This document shows positions 1-9,065 of a stretch of DNA of 43,664 nucleotides, in pieces; the stretch's first letter is position 1, and every line of letters begins with the position of its first letter. The position numbers were made by a program, and so were the translations under genes. The DNA lies in assembly GCA_937922085.1 (NCBI GenBank), contig CAKZVD010000083.1, positions 1 through 43,664 on the forward strand, given 5' to 3'. The notes beneath the pieces are model-generated. The model was not told the DNA's origin. It made no database searches and saw only the letters and a list, made by a program, of their open reading frames with translations. This stretch comes from an uncultured Tenacibaculum sp. (GTDB lineage Bacteria > Bacteroidota > Bacteroidia > Flavobacteriales > Flavobacteriaceae).

Positions 1-1289
1 TGTTTACCTCCCATCATCACTAAATCTTGTCCGTCAGAAAAATTTTCCCAAATTGATTTATTCGGATCTATGTTAGAATGCGCCTGATCTACATACGCTA
101 TTTTAGCTGTTTCTCCTACTTTAAAACTACCACTATCTGGAGTTTCTTCTCCCATTATCATTTTAAAAATAGTAGTTTTACCAGCACCGTTAGGTCCAAT
201 AATTCCTACAATTCCAGCTTGCGGTAAATTAAATTCTAAATTCTCGTATAATAGCTTATCTCCAAAAGCTTTAGAAACACCACTTGCTTCTATAACATTA
301 GTTCCTAAACGTGGGCCATTAGGAATATAGATTTCTAATTTTTCTTCTGTCTGCTTTTGATCTTGACTCATCAATTTTTCATAGTTCTTCAAACGTGCTT
401 TTTGCTTTGTTTGACGACCTTTTGCTCCTTGACGTACCCAATCTAATTCTCGTTCTAATGTTTTTTGACGTTTAGATGCTGTTTTACTTTCCTGCGCTAA
501 ACGTGTTGATTTTTGATCTAACCAAGAAGAATAATTTCCTTTCCAAGGAATTCCTTCTCCTCTATCTAGTTCTAAAATCCAACCCGCTACATTATCTAAG
601 AAATATCTATCATGCGTTACAGCAATTACTGTTCCTTTATATTGTGCTAAATGATGCTCTAACCAATGTACAGATTCTGCATCTAAATGGTTTGTTGGCT
701 CATCTAATAATAAAATTTCTGGCTCTTGTAATAACAATCTACACAAAGCAACTCTACGACGTTCTCCTCCAGACAATACTCCAATTTTCTTATCAGAATC
801 TGGTGTACGCAAAGCATCCATTGCAATTTCTAATTTGGTATCTAACTCCCAAGCATTAGAAGCATCAATTTGATCTTGTAATTCAGCCTGACGTGCCATT
901 AACTTTTCCATCTTATCGGCATCAGAATATACTTCTTCTAAACCAAACATGTCGTTAATTTTATTGTACTCGTCTAAAATTGCTACTGTTTCAGCAACTC
1001 CTTCTTTTACAATTTCCATGACTGTTTTATCAGGATCTAACTGAGGTTCTTGTTCTAGATATCCTACTTTATAACCTGGAGAAAAAGTAACATCTCCTTG
1101 ATAATTTTTTTCTACTCCTGCTATAATTTTTAATAACGTAGATTTACCTGATCCATTAAGACCTAATATTCCAATTTTTGCTCCGTAGAAAAAGCTTAAA
1201 TAAATATCTTTTAAAACCTGTTTCCCAGTTGATTGATAGGTTTTAGAAACCTTATTCATTGAGAAGATAACTTTCTTATCGTCTGACAT
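1..1289 (-). CDS. ettA: Energy-dependent translational throttle protein EttA (ABC-F ATPase), C-terminus beyond window
   Basis: ABC-F family ATPases bind the ribosomal E site and gate translation elongation; they have no membrane domain. The start is the ATG at 1287-1289 (protein begins MSDDKKVIFSMNKVSK). 429 codons are present and the frame is open at base 1; EttA proteins are usually about 555-565 aa, so roughly the last 130 residues are missing. Visible: first Walker A GLNGSGKST at about residues 43-51, ABC signature LSGGERRR near 171 followed by LLLDEPTNHLD, a basic linker rich in K/R/Q, and second Walker A GPNGAGKTT near 365. The two ABC domains plus the 'DKKVIFSMNKVSKTY' opening fit EttA rather than Uup or drug-resistance ABC-F proteins. 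It lies 88 nt downstream of a small membrane protein gene on the same strand. Confidence 0.95.
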   Translation of the reverse strand, partial: MSDDKKVIFSMNKVSKTYQSTGKQVLKDIYLSFFYGAKIGILGLNGSGKSTLLKIIAGVEKNYQGDVTFSPGYKVGYLEQEPQLDPDKTVMEIVKEGVAETVAILDEYNKINDMFGLEEVYSDADKMEKLMARQAELQDQIDASNAWELDTKLEIAMDALRTPDSDKKIGVLSGGERRRVALCRLLLQEPEILLLDEPTNHLDAESVHWLEHHLAQYKGTVIAVTHDRYFLDNVAGWILELDRGEGIPWKGNYSSWLDQKSTRLAQESKTASKRQKTLERELDWVRQGAKGRQTKQKARLKNYEKLMSQDQKQTEEKLEIYIPNGPRLGTNVIEASGVSKAFGDKLLYENLEFNLPQAGIVGIIGPNGAGKTTIFKMIMGEETPDSGSFKVGETAKIAYVDQAHSNIDPNKSIWENFSDGQDLVMMGGK

Positions 1290-1313
1290 TGTATTGTTGA
1301 TTAAATGATTGAA

Positions 1314-1327
1314 TTATTCAAGAATAA
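1314..1327. repeat. TTATTCAAGAATAA inverted-repeat element, copy 1
   Basis: The 14-bp sequence TTATTCAAGAATAA (6-bp arms around AA) sits in the leader of ettA. An exact copy lies at 1695-1708, upstream of the adjacent small membrane protein gene. It could be a protein binding site or the stem of an mRNA hairpin. Confidence 0.5.
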
Positions 1328-1377
1328 AAAACTGTATTTTCTATTTTTAAATGTATTATTTAAATGATTAAAAAATG

Positions 1378-1560
1378 TTATACTCTACCTTTTAAAGCAT
1401 TAAACACCCAAGCTATTGAAAAGAACCCTAAACCTACAGCTCCAAAACCATAGCCTGCAATTTCATCATATTTAAATATAGCTAACATTACTAATAAAAT
1501 TCCCATTAGAACCATTATTAATGTAGCATAGGTTAATACTGTATTTTTATTCATTGACAT
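1378..1560 (-). CDS. Small two-helix membrane protein (CAL67264-like)
   Basis: 60-aa protein with two predicted transmembrane helices, about residues 8-28 (TYATLIMVLMGILLVMLAIF) and 33-55, joined by a short acidic/polar turn (KYDEIAGYG), ending in a basic tail (LKGRV). It resembles the short 'CAL67264 family' membrane proteins that Flavobacteriia carry; that name is from memory and the function is unknown. It is encoded just upstream of ettA on the same strand, with lpxD 182 nt further upstream. The start MSMNKN has an alternative in-frame ATG two codons later. Confidence 0.75.
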   Translation of the reverse strand: MSMNKNTVLTYATLIMVLMGILLVMLAIFKYDEIAGYGFGAVGLGFFSIAWVFNALKGRV

Positions 1561-1694
1561 ATTTCTAGTTTAAAAAAAGCACTAAAATTAATCTACTTAG
1601 TATAAAAATATTAATATTCGAGGATTATAATTTATACTCTATTTTTTTAGATATATAGTGCAAAGTGAAATACAAATATCGAGAAATATTTATA

Positions 1695-1708
1695 TTATTC
1701 AAGAATAA
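1695..1708. repeat. TTATTCAAGAATAA inverted-repeat element, copy 2
   Basis: Second exact copy of the 14-bp element at 1314-1327. Here the symmetry extends to 20 bp (1692-1711, 9-bp arms around AA). It lies between lpxD and the small membrane protein gene, in the expected leader region of the latter. Confidence 0.5.
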
Positions 1709-1717
1709 TATCAAAAA

Positions 1718-1725
1718 CAAAACTA
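1718..1725 (-). promoter_or_regulatory. Possible -7 box (TAGTTTTG on minus)
   Basis: The minus strand reads TAGTTTTG, an exact match to the Bacteroidota -7 consensus TAnnTTTG, about 158 nt before the small membrane protein gene. I see no TTG at the usual -33 spacing, so the call is weak. Confidence 0.3.
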
Positions 1726-1742
1726 TATAAACTGTTAATTCA

Positions 1743-2729
1743 TTATTTTCTGGCTAATTTTCGTAATGCAACCCATTGTTTTAACATCTCTCTAGAATCA
1801 CATGCTGGATAACCTACTACTGTTTTTCCTGCAGCAACATCTGCTATAACTCCAGAACCTGCTCCAACTGTAGCTCCCGAATGTATTGTTGTATGATCTT
1901 TTATAGAAGCACTTCCTCCAATTACTACACCATCTCCTAAAGTTACAGAGCCAGCTAAACCACTATTTCCTGCCATAATACAAAACTTTCCTAAAACAGA
2001 ATTATGACCTATTTGAACAAGGTTATCTATTTTACAACCGTCTCCTAATATAGTAGCACTAAATTTACCTCTATCTATACAAGAACTTGAACCTATTTCT
2101 ACATCGTTACCTATAATTACATTTCCTATATGTGGTATTTTAGTTAACCCTCTTTCACTTGGTCTATAACCAAACCCATCAGCCCCTATGCTCACATTCG
2201 TATGAAAAATGCAATTATTTCCTATTTCACTTCGCTCACGAATAACAGTTCCTGACCAAACTGTGGTATTATTACCTATCGTTGTATCATCAAAAATTGA
2301 TACATTAGGGTATATAGTAACATTATCTCCTAAAATTACATTCTCACCTATAAAAGAATTTGCTCCTATTTTACATCCATCTCCCATTTTCACAGTATCA
2401 CTTACTACTGCTGTTGGATGAATATCTGTTTTAAAAGCAGGTGATTCTGGCTCAAAAAGCTCTAAAATCATAGCCATTGCTAAATCTGCATTTTTAACTT
2501 TTATCAATGCTTTTCCTTCACCAGGTTCTAATTCAATTTTTTCATCTACAATAGCAGCACTTGCATTAGAAGCGTCCCACAAACGAGCATATTTTGTATT
2601 ACCAATAAAAGTAATTTGTGTTTTCTTTGCTTTTTCTATTTGTTCAGGAGCATGAATTTTTTCTTCACAATTTCCTTTTAATTCCCCTTTTAATGCTTCT
2701 GCAATTTCACTTACTGTAAATGACTTCAT
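1743..2729 (-). CDS. lpxD: UDP-3-O-(3-hydroxyacyl)glucosamine N-acyltransferase LpxD
   Basis: Third step of lipid A synthesis: transfer of a hydroxyacyl chain from acyl-ACP to the 2-amino group of UDP-3-O-acyl-glucosamine. 328 aa, close to the family norm (about 310-345). The N-terminal nucleotide-binding domain (about 1-100) carries the typical KNADLAMA segment. From about 103 to 308 there are hexapeptide repeats (IGANSFIGENVILGDNVTIYP and onward) forming a left-handed beta helix. The catalytic His is in IGHNS (His242, equivalent to E. coli His239), and a second conserved His is near 279 (KDHT). GADGFGY (about 182-188) is the family's acyl-chain-binding region. The start MKSFTVSEIA matches the family. 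Confidence 0.95.
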   Translation of the reverse strand: MKSFTVSEIAEALKGELKGNCEEKIHAPEQIEKAKKTQITFIGNTKYARLWDASNASAAIVDEKIELEPGEGKALIKVKNADLAMAMILELFEPESPAFKTDIHPTAVVSDTVKMGDGCKIGANSFIGENVILGDNVTIYPNVSIFDDTTIGNNTTVWSGTVIRERSEIGNNCIFHTNVSIGADGFGYRPSERGLTKIPHIGNVIIGNDVEIGSSSCIDRGKFSATILGDGCKIDNLVQIGHNSVLGKFCIMAGNSGLAGSVTLGDGVVIGGSASIKDHTTIHSGATVGAGSGVIADVAAGKTVVGYPACDSREMLKQWVALRKLARK

Positions 2730-2802
2730 TGATATTCTTAAATTTAGTTATAGGTTTATAAAGTGTGTTTTTTAATAGTTTCAATTATTTCAAATTAAAA
2801 AA

Positions 2803-2817
2803 CCTACTTAAAGTAGG
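2803..2817 (-). terminator. Terminator after the FadH-like gene
   Basis: Inverted repeat CCTACTT / AAGTAGG; read on the minus strand it is followed by a run of T (AGGTTTTTTAATTTG). It lies 24-38 nt past the stop of the gene at 2841-4868, so it most likely ends that transcript before lpxD. Confidence 0.75.
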
Positions 2818-2840
2818 CTTTCTATTATTTTAATTTTCGA

Positions 2841-4880
<2,040 letters not shown>

Positions 4881-5030
4881 TTAAGTTTATTATGCACGCA
4901 TAACAAATGCAATATAACTGTATTTATTTGAATCTAAAAATCTGTGTGAGTAAAAAAGTAAAACAAAATAATTTTATTCATTTCTTTTATTTTTAATAGA
5001 ACTGAATTCAAAATTTTAAATAAAAAAAAA

Positions 5031-5050
5031 GGAATACATTCATGTATCCC
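5031..5050 (-). terminator. Terminator after the 165-aa lipoprotein gene
   Basis: Hairpin GGGATACAT ... ATGTATTCC (minus strand, one mismatch) followed directly by nine T (5022-5030). It lies 25 nt past the stop codon of the gene at 5075-5572. Confidence 0.8.
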
Positions 5051-5074
5051 TTTACACAAAATAATAAAGTTTTA

Positions 5075-5572
5075 TTACCTTAAAATAATTATAATAGTCA
5101 TTCCATTAGAACATCTAATAATTATTATTACATATGCTGTTTTACCATTATTAAGTTTGGCGTTAAGACGGTAAGCGGATTCTTTTTCATATCTATGTGG
5201 AACTCTTATGACGTTTCCGTCTTCCATTCTATGTTCAGATAAACCAATTCCTGAAAAAGATTCTTTCTGAATTTTATAGTCTTTAATTTCTTCCTTTTTA
5301 AAATCTGCTTTTTCAAGAAAATCTTCTAAAGTAGGTTCTCTTTGAACCCCTTTAGGATTCATAGGGAATTCATGAGCTTTTATAACACCATATTTCTCAT
5401 GATAATCCAATCTTATTTCTTTTTCTTTACCATTTTTGTTAAGTACTATTGTTTCAGTTTTCTCAATTGCATTTTTTAATTCTAAATCATTGTTTTCATT
5501 TTTTTCACATGATACAGTAAACAATATTAGAGAAAAGAAAACGGCTACTGTAATTAATTTTAATAGTTTCAT
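5075..5572 (-). CDS. Hypothetical lipoprotein, 165 aa
   Basis: No family recognised. I choose the ATG at 5570-5572 because it opens a clean lipoprotein signal: MKLLK, a hydrophobic stretch, then LFTVSC with the lipobox Cys at about residue 22. The reading frame is open upstream to 5653, but that extension has no signal-peptide character. The mature part begins with an acidic/Asn-rich tether (EKNENNDLE), then a charged domain with KIQKESFSGIGLSEHRM and a C-terminus of short hydrophobic runs (YVIIII ... MTIIIILR). Likely a monocistronic envelope protein, with its own terminator at 5031-5050. Confidence 0.7.
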   Translation of the reverse strand: MKLLKLITVAVFFSLILFTVSCEKNENNDLELKNAIEKTETIVLNKNGKEKEIRLDYHEKYGVIKAHEFPMNPKGVQREPTLEDFLEKADFKKEEIKDYKIQKESFSGIGLSEHRMEDGNVIRVPHRYEKESAYRLNAKLNNGKTAYVIIIIRCSNGMTIIIILR

Positions 5573-5713
5573 GAAGTTAAATTTTAAAGTTAATAATACC
5601 TCAAAATTAATCAGTCTTATGCTATTAAACTTCAGGTTTTTAACTAAAAACAAACCATCAAAGTACTCATATACAATCAGTTAAAACACAGTTACAGTAA
5701 GCGAAATATTATT

Positions 5714-6430
5714 TTATAACGGTATTTCTATTAGTAATAATTGAGCATTTGTAATTGCATTAATTTCAAAGTCAGTAGTTTCTGAAATCTCTAATGCATC
5801 TCTTTTCAAAGCTTCTTGGGTTTCAACCACAACTTCACCAGATATATTCATTAAATAAACTCCGTGTTTCTTAGATTTTAATGTGTATTTAAAAGTTGTC
5901 TTTTCGTCTAAATCAATTCTAGACAATTGCGCATCTTGATGAATTTTTAAACCGTCATAATTTTCATCATCCATTGCACTCACTAAAACTTGTAATTTAT
6001 TCTTTCTATCTTCTGGATAAAACGATTCTTGATTATACCTAGGCTTTACATTTTCCTTATTTGGCAGTATCCAAATTTGAAAAAGATTTAAAGAGTTATT
6101 AGCAGATCCATTTATTTCAGAATGGTAGATTCCTGTTCCTGCAGACATTACTTGAACTTCATTGGCTTTAACCTCTAACCATTCATTAGACATACTATCT
6201 TTGTGCTTTAAAACACCCTCTAACGGAATTGTTATAATTTCCATATTTTGATGAGGATGTGTACTAAAGCCCATACTAGGAGCTATTATATCGTCATTTA
6301 AAACTCTTAATGCTCCAAAATTCATTCTGTTAGGATTGTTATAATTTGCGAAACTAAATGAAAAATTTGCTTGTAACCATCCATGATTTGCTGTTCCTCT
6401 TTCTAATGCTAAATACTTTTTTATAATCAT
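5714..6430 (-). CDS. Pirin family protein (YhhW/quercetinase-like)
   Basis: Bicupin of the pirin family; bacterial members bind a metal and some show quercetin 2,3-dioxygenase activity or act as redox sensors. 238 aa, normal for the short YhhW-type group (about 230-240). The N-terminal cupin carries the metal ligands His58 and His60 (THPHQNMEI) and His103 with Glu105 (GIYHSE), matching the 2-His + His/Glu pattern of human pirin. The C-terminal cupin (about 140-238) is degenerate. Last gene of a four-gene minus-strand unit, 5 nt after the marR gene. The context (FMN reductase, MarR, DoxX) points to an electrophile/redox response rather than flavonoid breakdown. Confidence 0.9.
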   Translation of the reverse strand: MIIKKYLALERGTANHGWLQANFSFSFANYNNPNRMNFGALRVLNDDIIAPSMGFSTHPHQNMEIITIPLEGVLKHKDSMSNEWLEVKANEVQVMSAGTGIYHSEINGSANNSLNLFQIWILPNKENVKPRYNQESFYPEDRKNKLQVLVSAMDDENYDGLKIHQDAQLSRIDLDEKTTFKYTLKSKKHGVYLMNISGEVVVETQEALKRDALEISETTDFEINAITNAQLLLIEIPL

Positions 6431-6435
6431 ATTTT

Positions 6436-6876
6436 CTAGCGTATTTTATCTAACAAATCACTTAATTTTAGAGCCTCCTTTTCCGATAAGTTATCTAATA
6501 AATCTAATTCATCAATATATTTATCTATTTCTTGTAGGAGTAATAATCCTTCCTCTGTTATTTTAACATAAACAACTCTTCTATCTTCTTTACTTCGAGA
6601 TCTTATTATTAATTTTTTTTCTAATAATTTATCCATCAATCTAGTTGCATTAGGAGCTCTTTCTATCATCCTATCTTTCACAACTTGTACTTTAATTTTT
6701 TCTGCGGCTCCTCTTAATATTCTTAATATATTATACTGCTGAGGAGAAATACCATAAGGCTTAAAAAAGTCTACTTCTCTACTAATCAAAAAATTAAAAG
6801 TATATTTTATATTTAAAAAAGCTTTTAATCTATTATTCGTAAATTTTGTATTGATATCTTTAGAAAGGTTTCCCAT
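6436..6876 (-). CDS. MarR family transcriptional regulator
   Basis: 146-aa winged-helix regulator. Visible: dimerisation helix at the N-terminus, GISPQQYNILRILRG (about 42-56), recognition region APNATRLMDKLLEKKLI, and the wing RSKEDRRVVYVKITEEG. These are diagnostic of MarR proteins, which usually repress neighbouring stress genes until a ligand or oxidant binds. Its start codon directly abuts the stop of the FMN-reductase gene (0 nt between), and pirin follows after 5 nt, so it is co-transcribed with them and probably autoregulates the unit. Confidence 0.93.
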   Translation of the reverse strand: MGNLSKDINTKFTNNRLKAFLNIKYTFNFLISREVDFFKPYGISPQQYNILRILRGAAEKIKVQVVKDRMIERAPNATRLMDKLLEKKLIIRSRSKEDRRVVYVKITEEGLLLLQEIDKYIDELDLLDNLSEKEALKLSDLLDKIR

Positions 6877-7410
6877 TTAATTCAATGCTTTTTCAAATTC
6901 TGTAATTTCTTTACTCAAATTTTCTATAAATTCTTCGTTAAGAATTACTCCTTCTTTAAAATTATCGTAAAATTTAGGAAATGATAAACTACCAGTAATA
7001 TTTGCTCCCATATGAGGAAAAGTTCCTAATGCTGAAGCTAAAACTGTAGCCCCACCTCTAGCGCCTGGTGAAGTTGTCATTAATAATACTGGTTTATTTC
7101 TAAAAACTTCTCTATCTTTTCTAGAAACCCAATCAAACAAATTTTTAAAAGCCGCAGCATAAGATCCATTATGTTCTGCTAAAGAAATAATAAAGCCATC
7201 ATGATTGTCTAAAAGCTCATTAAATTTTGTTGCTCCCTCTGGGTACGCTATTTCTTTTTCTAAATCTTCACTAAAAACGGGTACTTTAAAATCATTTAAA
7301 TCTATTACATTAGAATCTACATTCTTTAATTGATTTGCTGTATATGACACCAATTGTTTGTTTATTGATGTACTACTTGTGCTTCCTGCAAATGCTAAAA
7401 CTCTTTTCAT
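6877..7410 (-). CDS. NAD(P)H-dependent FMN reductase family flavoprotein
   Basis: 177-aa flavodoxin-like NADPH-dependent FMN reductase (AzoR/ChrR-like superfamily). It begins with the beta1/phosphate-binding segment LAFAGSTSSTSINKQL (about 5-20) and has the signature AEHNGSYAAAFKNLFDW (about 98-114), whose residues contact FMN and the partner subunit, plus TTSPGARGG (about 132-140). Such proteins reduce quinones, chromate or azo compounds and limit semiquinone formation. It is the second gene of the doxX/FMN-reductase/marR/pirin unit. Confidence 0.9.
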   Translation of the reverse strand: MKRVLAFAGSTSSTSINKQLVSYTANQLKNVDSNVIDLNDFKVPVFSEDLEKEIAYPEGATKFNELLDNHDGFIISLAEHNGSYAAAFKNLFDWVSRKDREVFRNKPVLLMTTSPGARGGATVLASALGTFPHMGANITGSLSFPKFYDNFKEGVILNEEFIENLSKEITEFEKALN

Positions 7411-7438
7411 ATTAACCTTGTTTTTAATTTAGAAATTA

Positions 7439-7798
7439 TTAATTTTTTTGAACTTTTTTACCGAAAACATAAGAAACCAACAATAAAACTAAAGCTATTA
7501 TTGCTCCCATTTGCTCCCCATCTTTAATCATTACATGTGCAAAGAATGCTAATAAAAAATTAAAAAAGAAACCTGCATATGCCCATTCTTTCAATGATTT
7601 ATTATTTACAAACCATATTGCTATTAATCCTAAAAATTTAGCTAAAGCTAATGGATAAATTATATACGTTGGAAAACCAAAACCTGCAAAAGCTTTTACT
7701 ATTTCTTCATGATTAAAAAGATACATTCCTATAGACATAAACATTAAAGCAGTTAATAGACCTGTTGAAACATAATAAATAATCTTATTTTTTTTCAT
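7439..7798 (-). CDS. DoxX-like family membrane protein
   Basis: 119 aa with four predicted transmembrane helices (about 7-25, 44-62, 68-88, 95-114), the size and layout of the DoxX-like family. The segment YIIYPLALAKFLGLIAIW (helix 2) is typical. These proteins often sit beside flavoprotein and MarR genes and are thought to act with quinone or thiol redox chemistry; the exact role is unknown. First gene of the minus-strand four-gene unit; the next stop/start gap is 28 nt. Its promoter faces the MarR-GNAT gene at 8.0 kb. Confidence 0.85.
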   Translation of the reverse strand: MKKNKIIYYVSTGLLTALMFMSIGMYLFNHEEIVKAFAGFGFPTYIIYPLALAKFLGLIAIWFVNNKSLKEWAYAGFFFNFLLAFFAHVMIKDGEQMGAIIALVLLLVSYVFGKKVQKN

Positions 7799-7822
7799 CT
7801 TATTTTGTTTTGGTTAGTGATT

Positions 7823-7830
7823 CAAAAATA
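7823..7830 (-). promoter_or_regulatory. -7 box of the doxX operon
   Basis: The minus strand reads TATTTTTG, an exact TAnnTTTG match, 25-32 nt upstream of the doxX start. No well-spaced TTG at -33 is obvious. Confidence 0.45.
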
Positions 7831-7967
7831 CAAAATATTTTCCAAGGGAAATAAATTAATGAGAATTACTTTTAATCCTTAAGCATCGTTAAAAAGTCTA
7901 ATTTCATAATGTTTGCATTTATTTTAGATTTAATCATTAAATAACACTTAGGTTTTAAAATATTTTA

Positions 7968-7975
7968 TACTTTTG
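7968..7975 (+). promoter_or_regulatory. -7 box of the MarR-GNAT gene
   Basis: TACTTTTG is an exact match to TAnnTTTG. The expected transcription start falls around 7980-7983, inside the palindrome at 7977-7988. Confidence 0.55.
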
Positions 7976-7976
7976 C

Positions 7977-7988
7977 ATAAGTACTTAT
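7977..7988. promoter_or_regulatory. Candidate operator palindrome ATAAGTACTTAT
   Basis: Perfect 12-bp palindrome starting 2 bp after the -7 box at 7968-7975, so a protein bound here would cover the transcription start. The downstream gene encodes a MarR-type DNA-binding domain, and MarR dimers bind such palindromes; autoregulation is the simplest reading. Confidence 0.5.
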
Positions 7989-8057
7989 ATAAATACAAAT
8001 ATTATAGATCATTTAAAAGGTATTGGAGAAATTGGTATTGGATCTCGATTAAAAAGA

Positions 8058-8954
8058 TTGAGTGAGTCTATGATGAAAGAAACTCAAATTGTATATGATA
8101 CTTTTAACATTGATTTTGATCCTTATTTATTCCCTACTCTTCAAATTATAAAACATAAAGAAGAAGTAACAAATACTGAAATAAATCAGCGTCTTAAAAC
8201 ATCACAGCCAGCAACTACACAAGCTATTAATAAATTAGAGAAAAAAGGGTTGATTGTTTTAAAAAAACATCCTGATGACAAACGAAAAAAATTAATTTAT
8301 TTATCTGAAAAAGGGATCCATTTTATTCATACTGTAACTCCTTTATGGAAAAGTATAGAGTTTATAATTAAAAAATACACTAGAATAACTTCTGATTCTT
8401 TAATTGAACATATAAATATTCTTGAAGAAAAATTTAATAAACAATCTTTTAGTAATGCTATTATAGAACATTTTAAAATGAACAACACAGCACAATTAGA
8501 AATCGTAAATTTTAATACCGAATACTCTCGAAATTTCTACGAGTTAAATATAGAATGGTTACAGAAATACTTTTATGTTGAGCCATATGATGAAGAGGTA
8601 TTAAGTAAACCAAAAAAGTATATTATTGATAAAGGTGGACATATCTTTTTTGCTAAATTGAACAATGAAATTGTAGGTACTGTTGCTTTAATGCCTTTAG
8701 ATGAAAATGGTACATTTGAACTAACAAAAATGGCTGTTTCTCCAGAACATAGAGGTCATAAAATTGGGCAACAATTAATTACTAAATGTATCAACTTTTC
8801 TAAAGAGCATACATTTAACAAACTTCTATTGTATTCAAATACTTTATTAGAAAATGCTATTTATATTTATAGAAAATATGGTTTTGTTGAGGTTCCTTTA
8901 GAAGAAAATTCGCCTTACAAAAGAAGTGATATTAAAATGGTTTATAAAGGTTAA
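8058..8954 (+). CDS. MarR/GNAT fusion: helix-turn-helix regulator with N-acetyltransferase domain
   Basis: 298 aa from the TTG at 8058. N-terminal MarR winged helix (about 1-140: TNTEINQRLKTSQPATTQAINKLEKKGLI, then wing HPDDKRKKLIYLSEKG) fused to a GNAT domain (about 150-298: FAKLNNEIVGTVALMPL, the acetyl-CoA loop SPEHRGHKIGQQL, then IYIYRKYGFVEVPL). This bifunctional architecture is a known bacterial family. The stretch before the TTG translates in the same frame to IIDHLKGIGEIGIGSRLKR, which matches the family's usual N-terminal helix, so translation probably begins near 7989-8004, where only ATA or ATT codons are in frame. The stated start is therefore conservative. The acetylated substrate is unknown; it may sense or modify a small amine related to the decarboxylase downstream. 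Confidence 0.88.
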   Translation: MSESMMKETQIVYDTFNIDFDPYLFPTLQIIKHKEEVTNTEINQRLKTSQPATTQAINKLEKKGLIVLKKHPDDKRKKLIYLSEKGIHFIHTVTPLWKSIEFIIKKYTRITSDSLIEHINILEEKFNKQSFSNAIIEHFKMNNTAQLEIVNFNTEYSRNFYELNIEWLQKYFYVEPYDEEVLSKPKKYIIDKGGHIFFAKLNNEIVGTVALMPLDENGTFELTKMAVSPEHRGHKIGQQLITKCINFSKEHTFNKLLLYSNTLLENAIYIYRKYGFVEVPLEENSPYKRSDIKMVYKG

Positions 8955-9065
8955 TATTTTACACTTAAATCACAATAAATTTGATTTAAAGACAACTAAA
9001 TCTATAACAAAAGAAGAAATTAAGTTAAAATTCGAATAACTCCTTAAAAATTCAAAAAAGAAGAC

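Noticed and set aside
476..859. Plus-strand 127-aa ORF inside ettA
   Set aside because: It is antisense to the conserved ABC-F coding frame; its Leu/Phe/Tyr-rich, low-complexity translation is typical of a shadow frame.
9031..9055. TTCGA/TTCAA pair before the decarboxylase as another LytTR-type site
   Set aside because: Spacing is 20, not 21 bp, and one box is TTCGA; I consider it chance.
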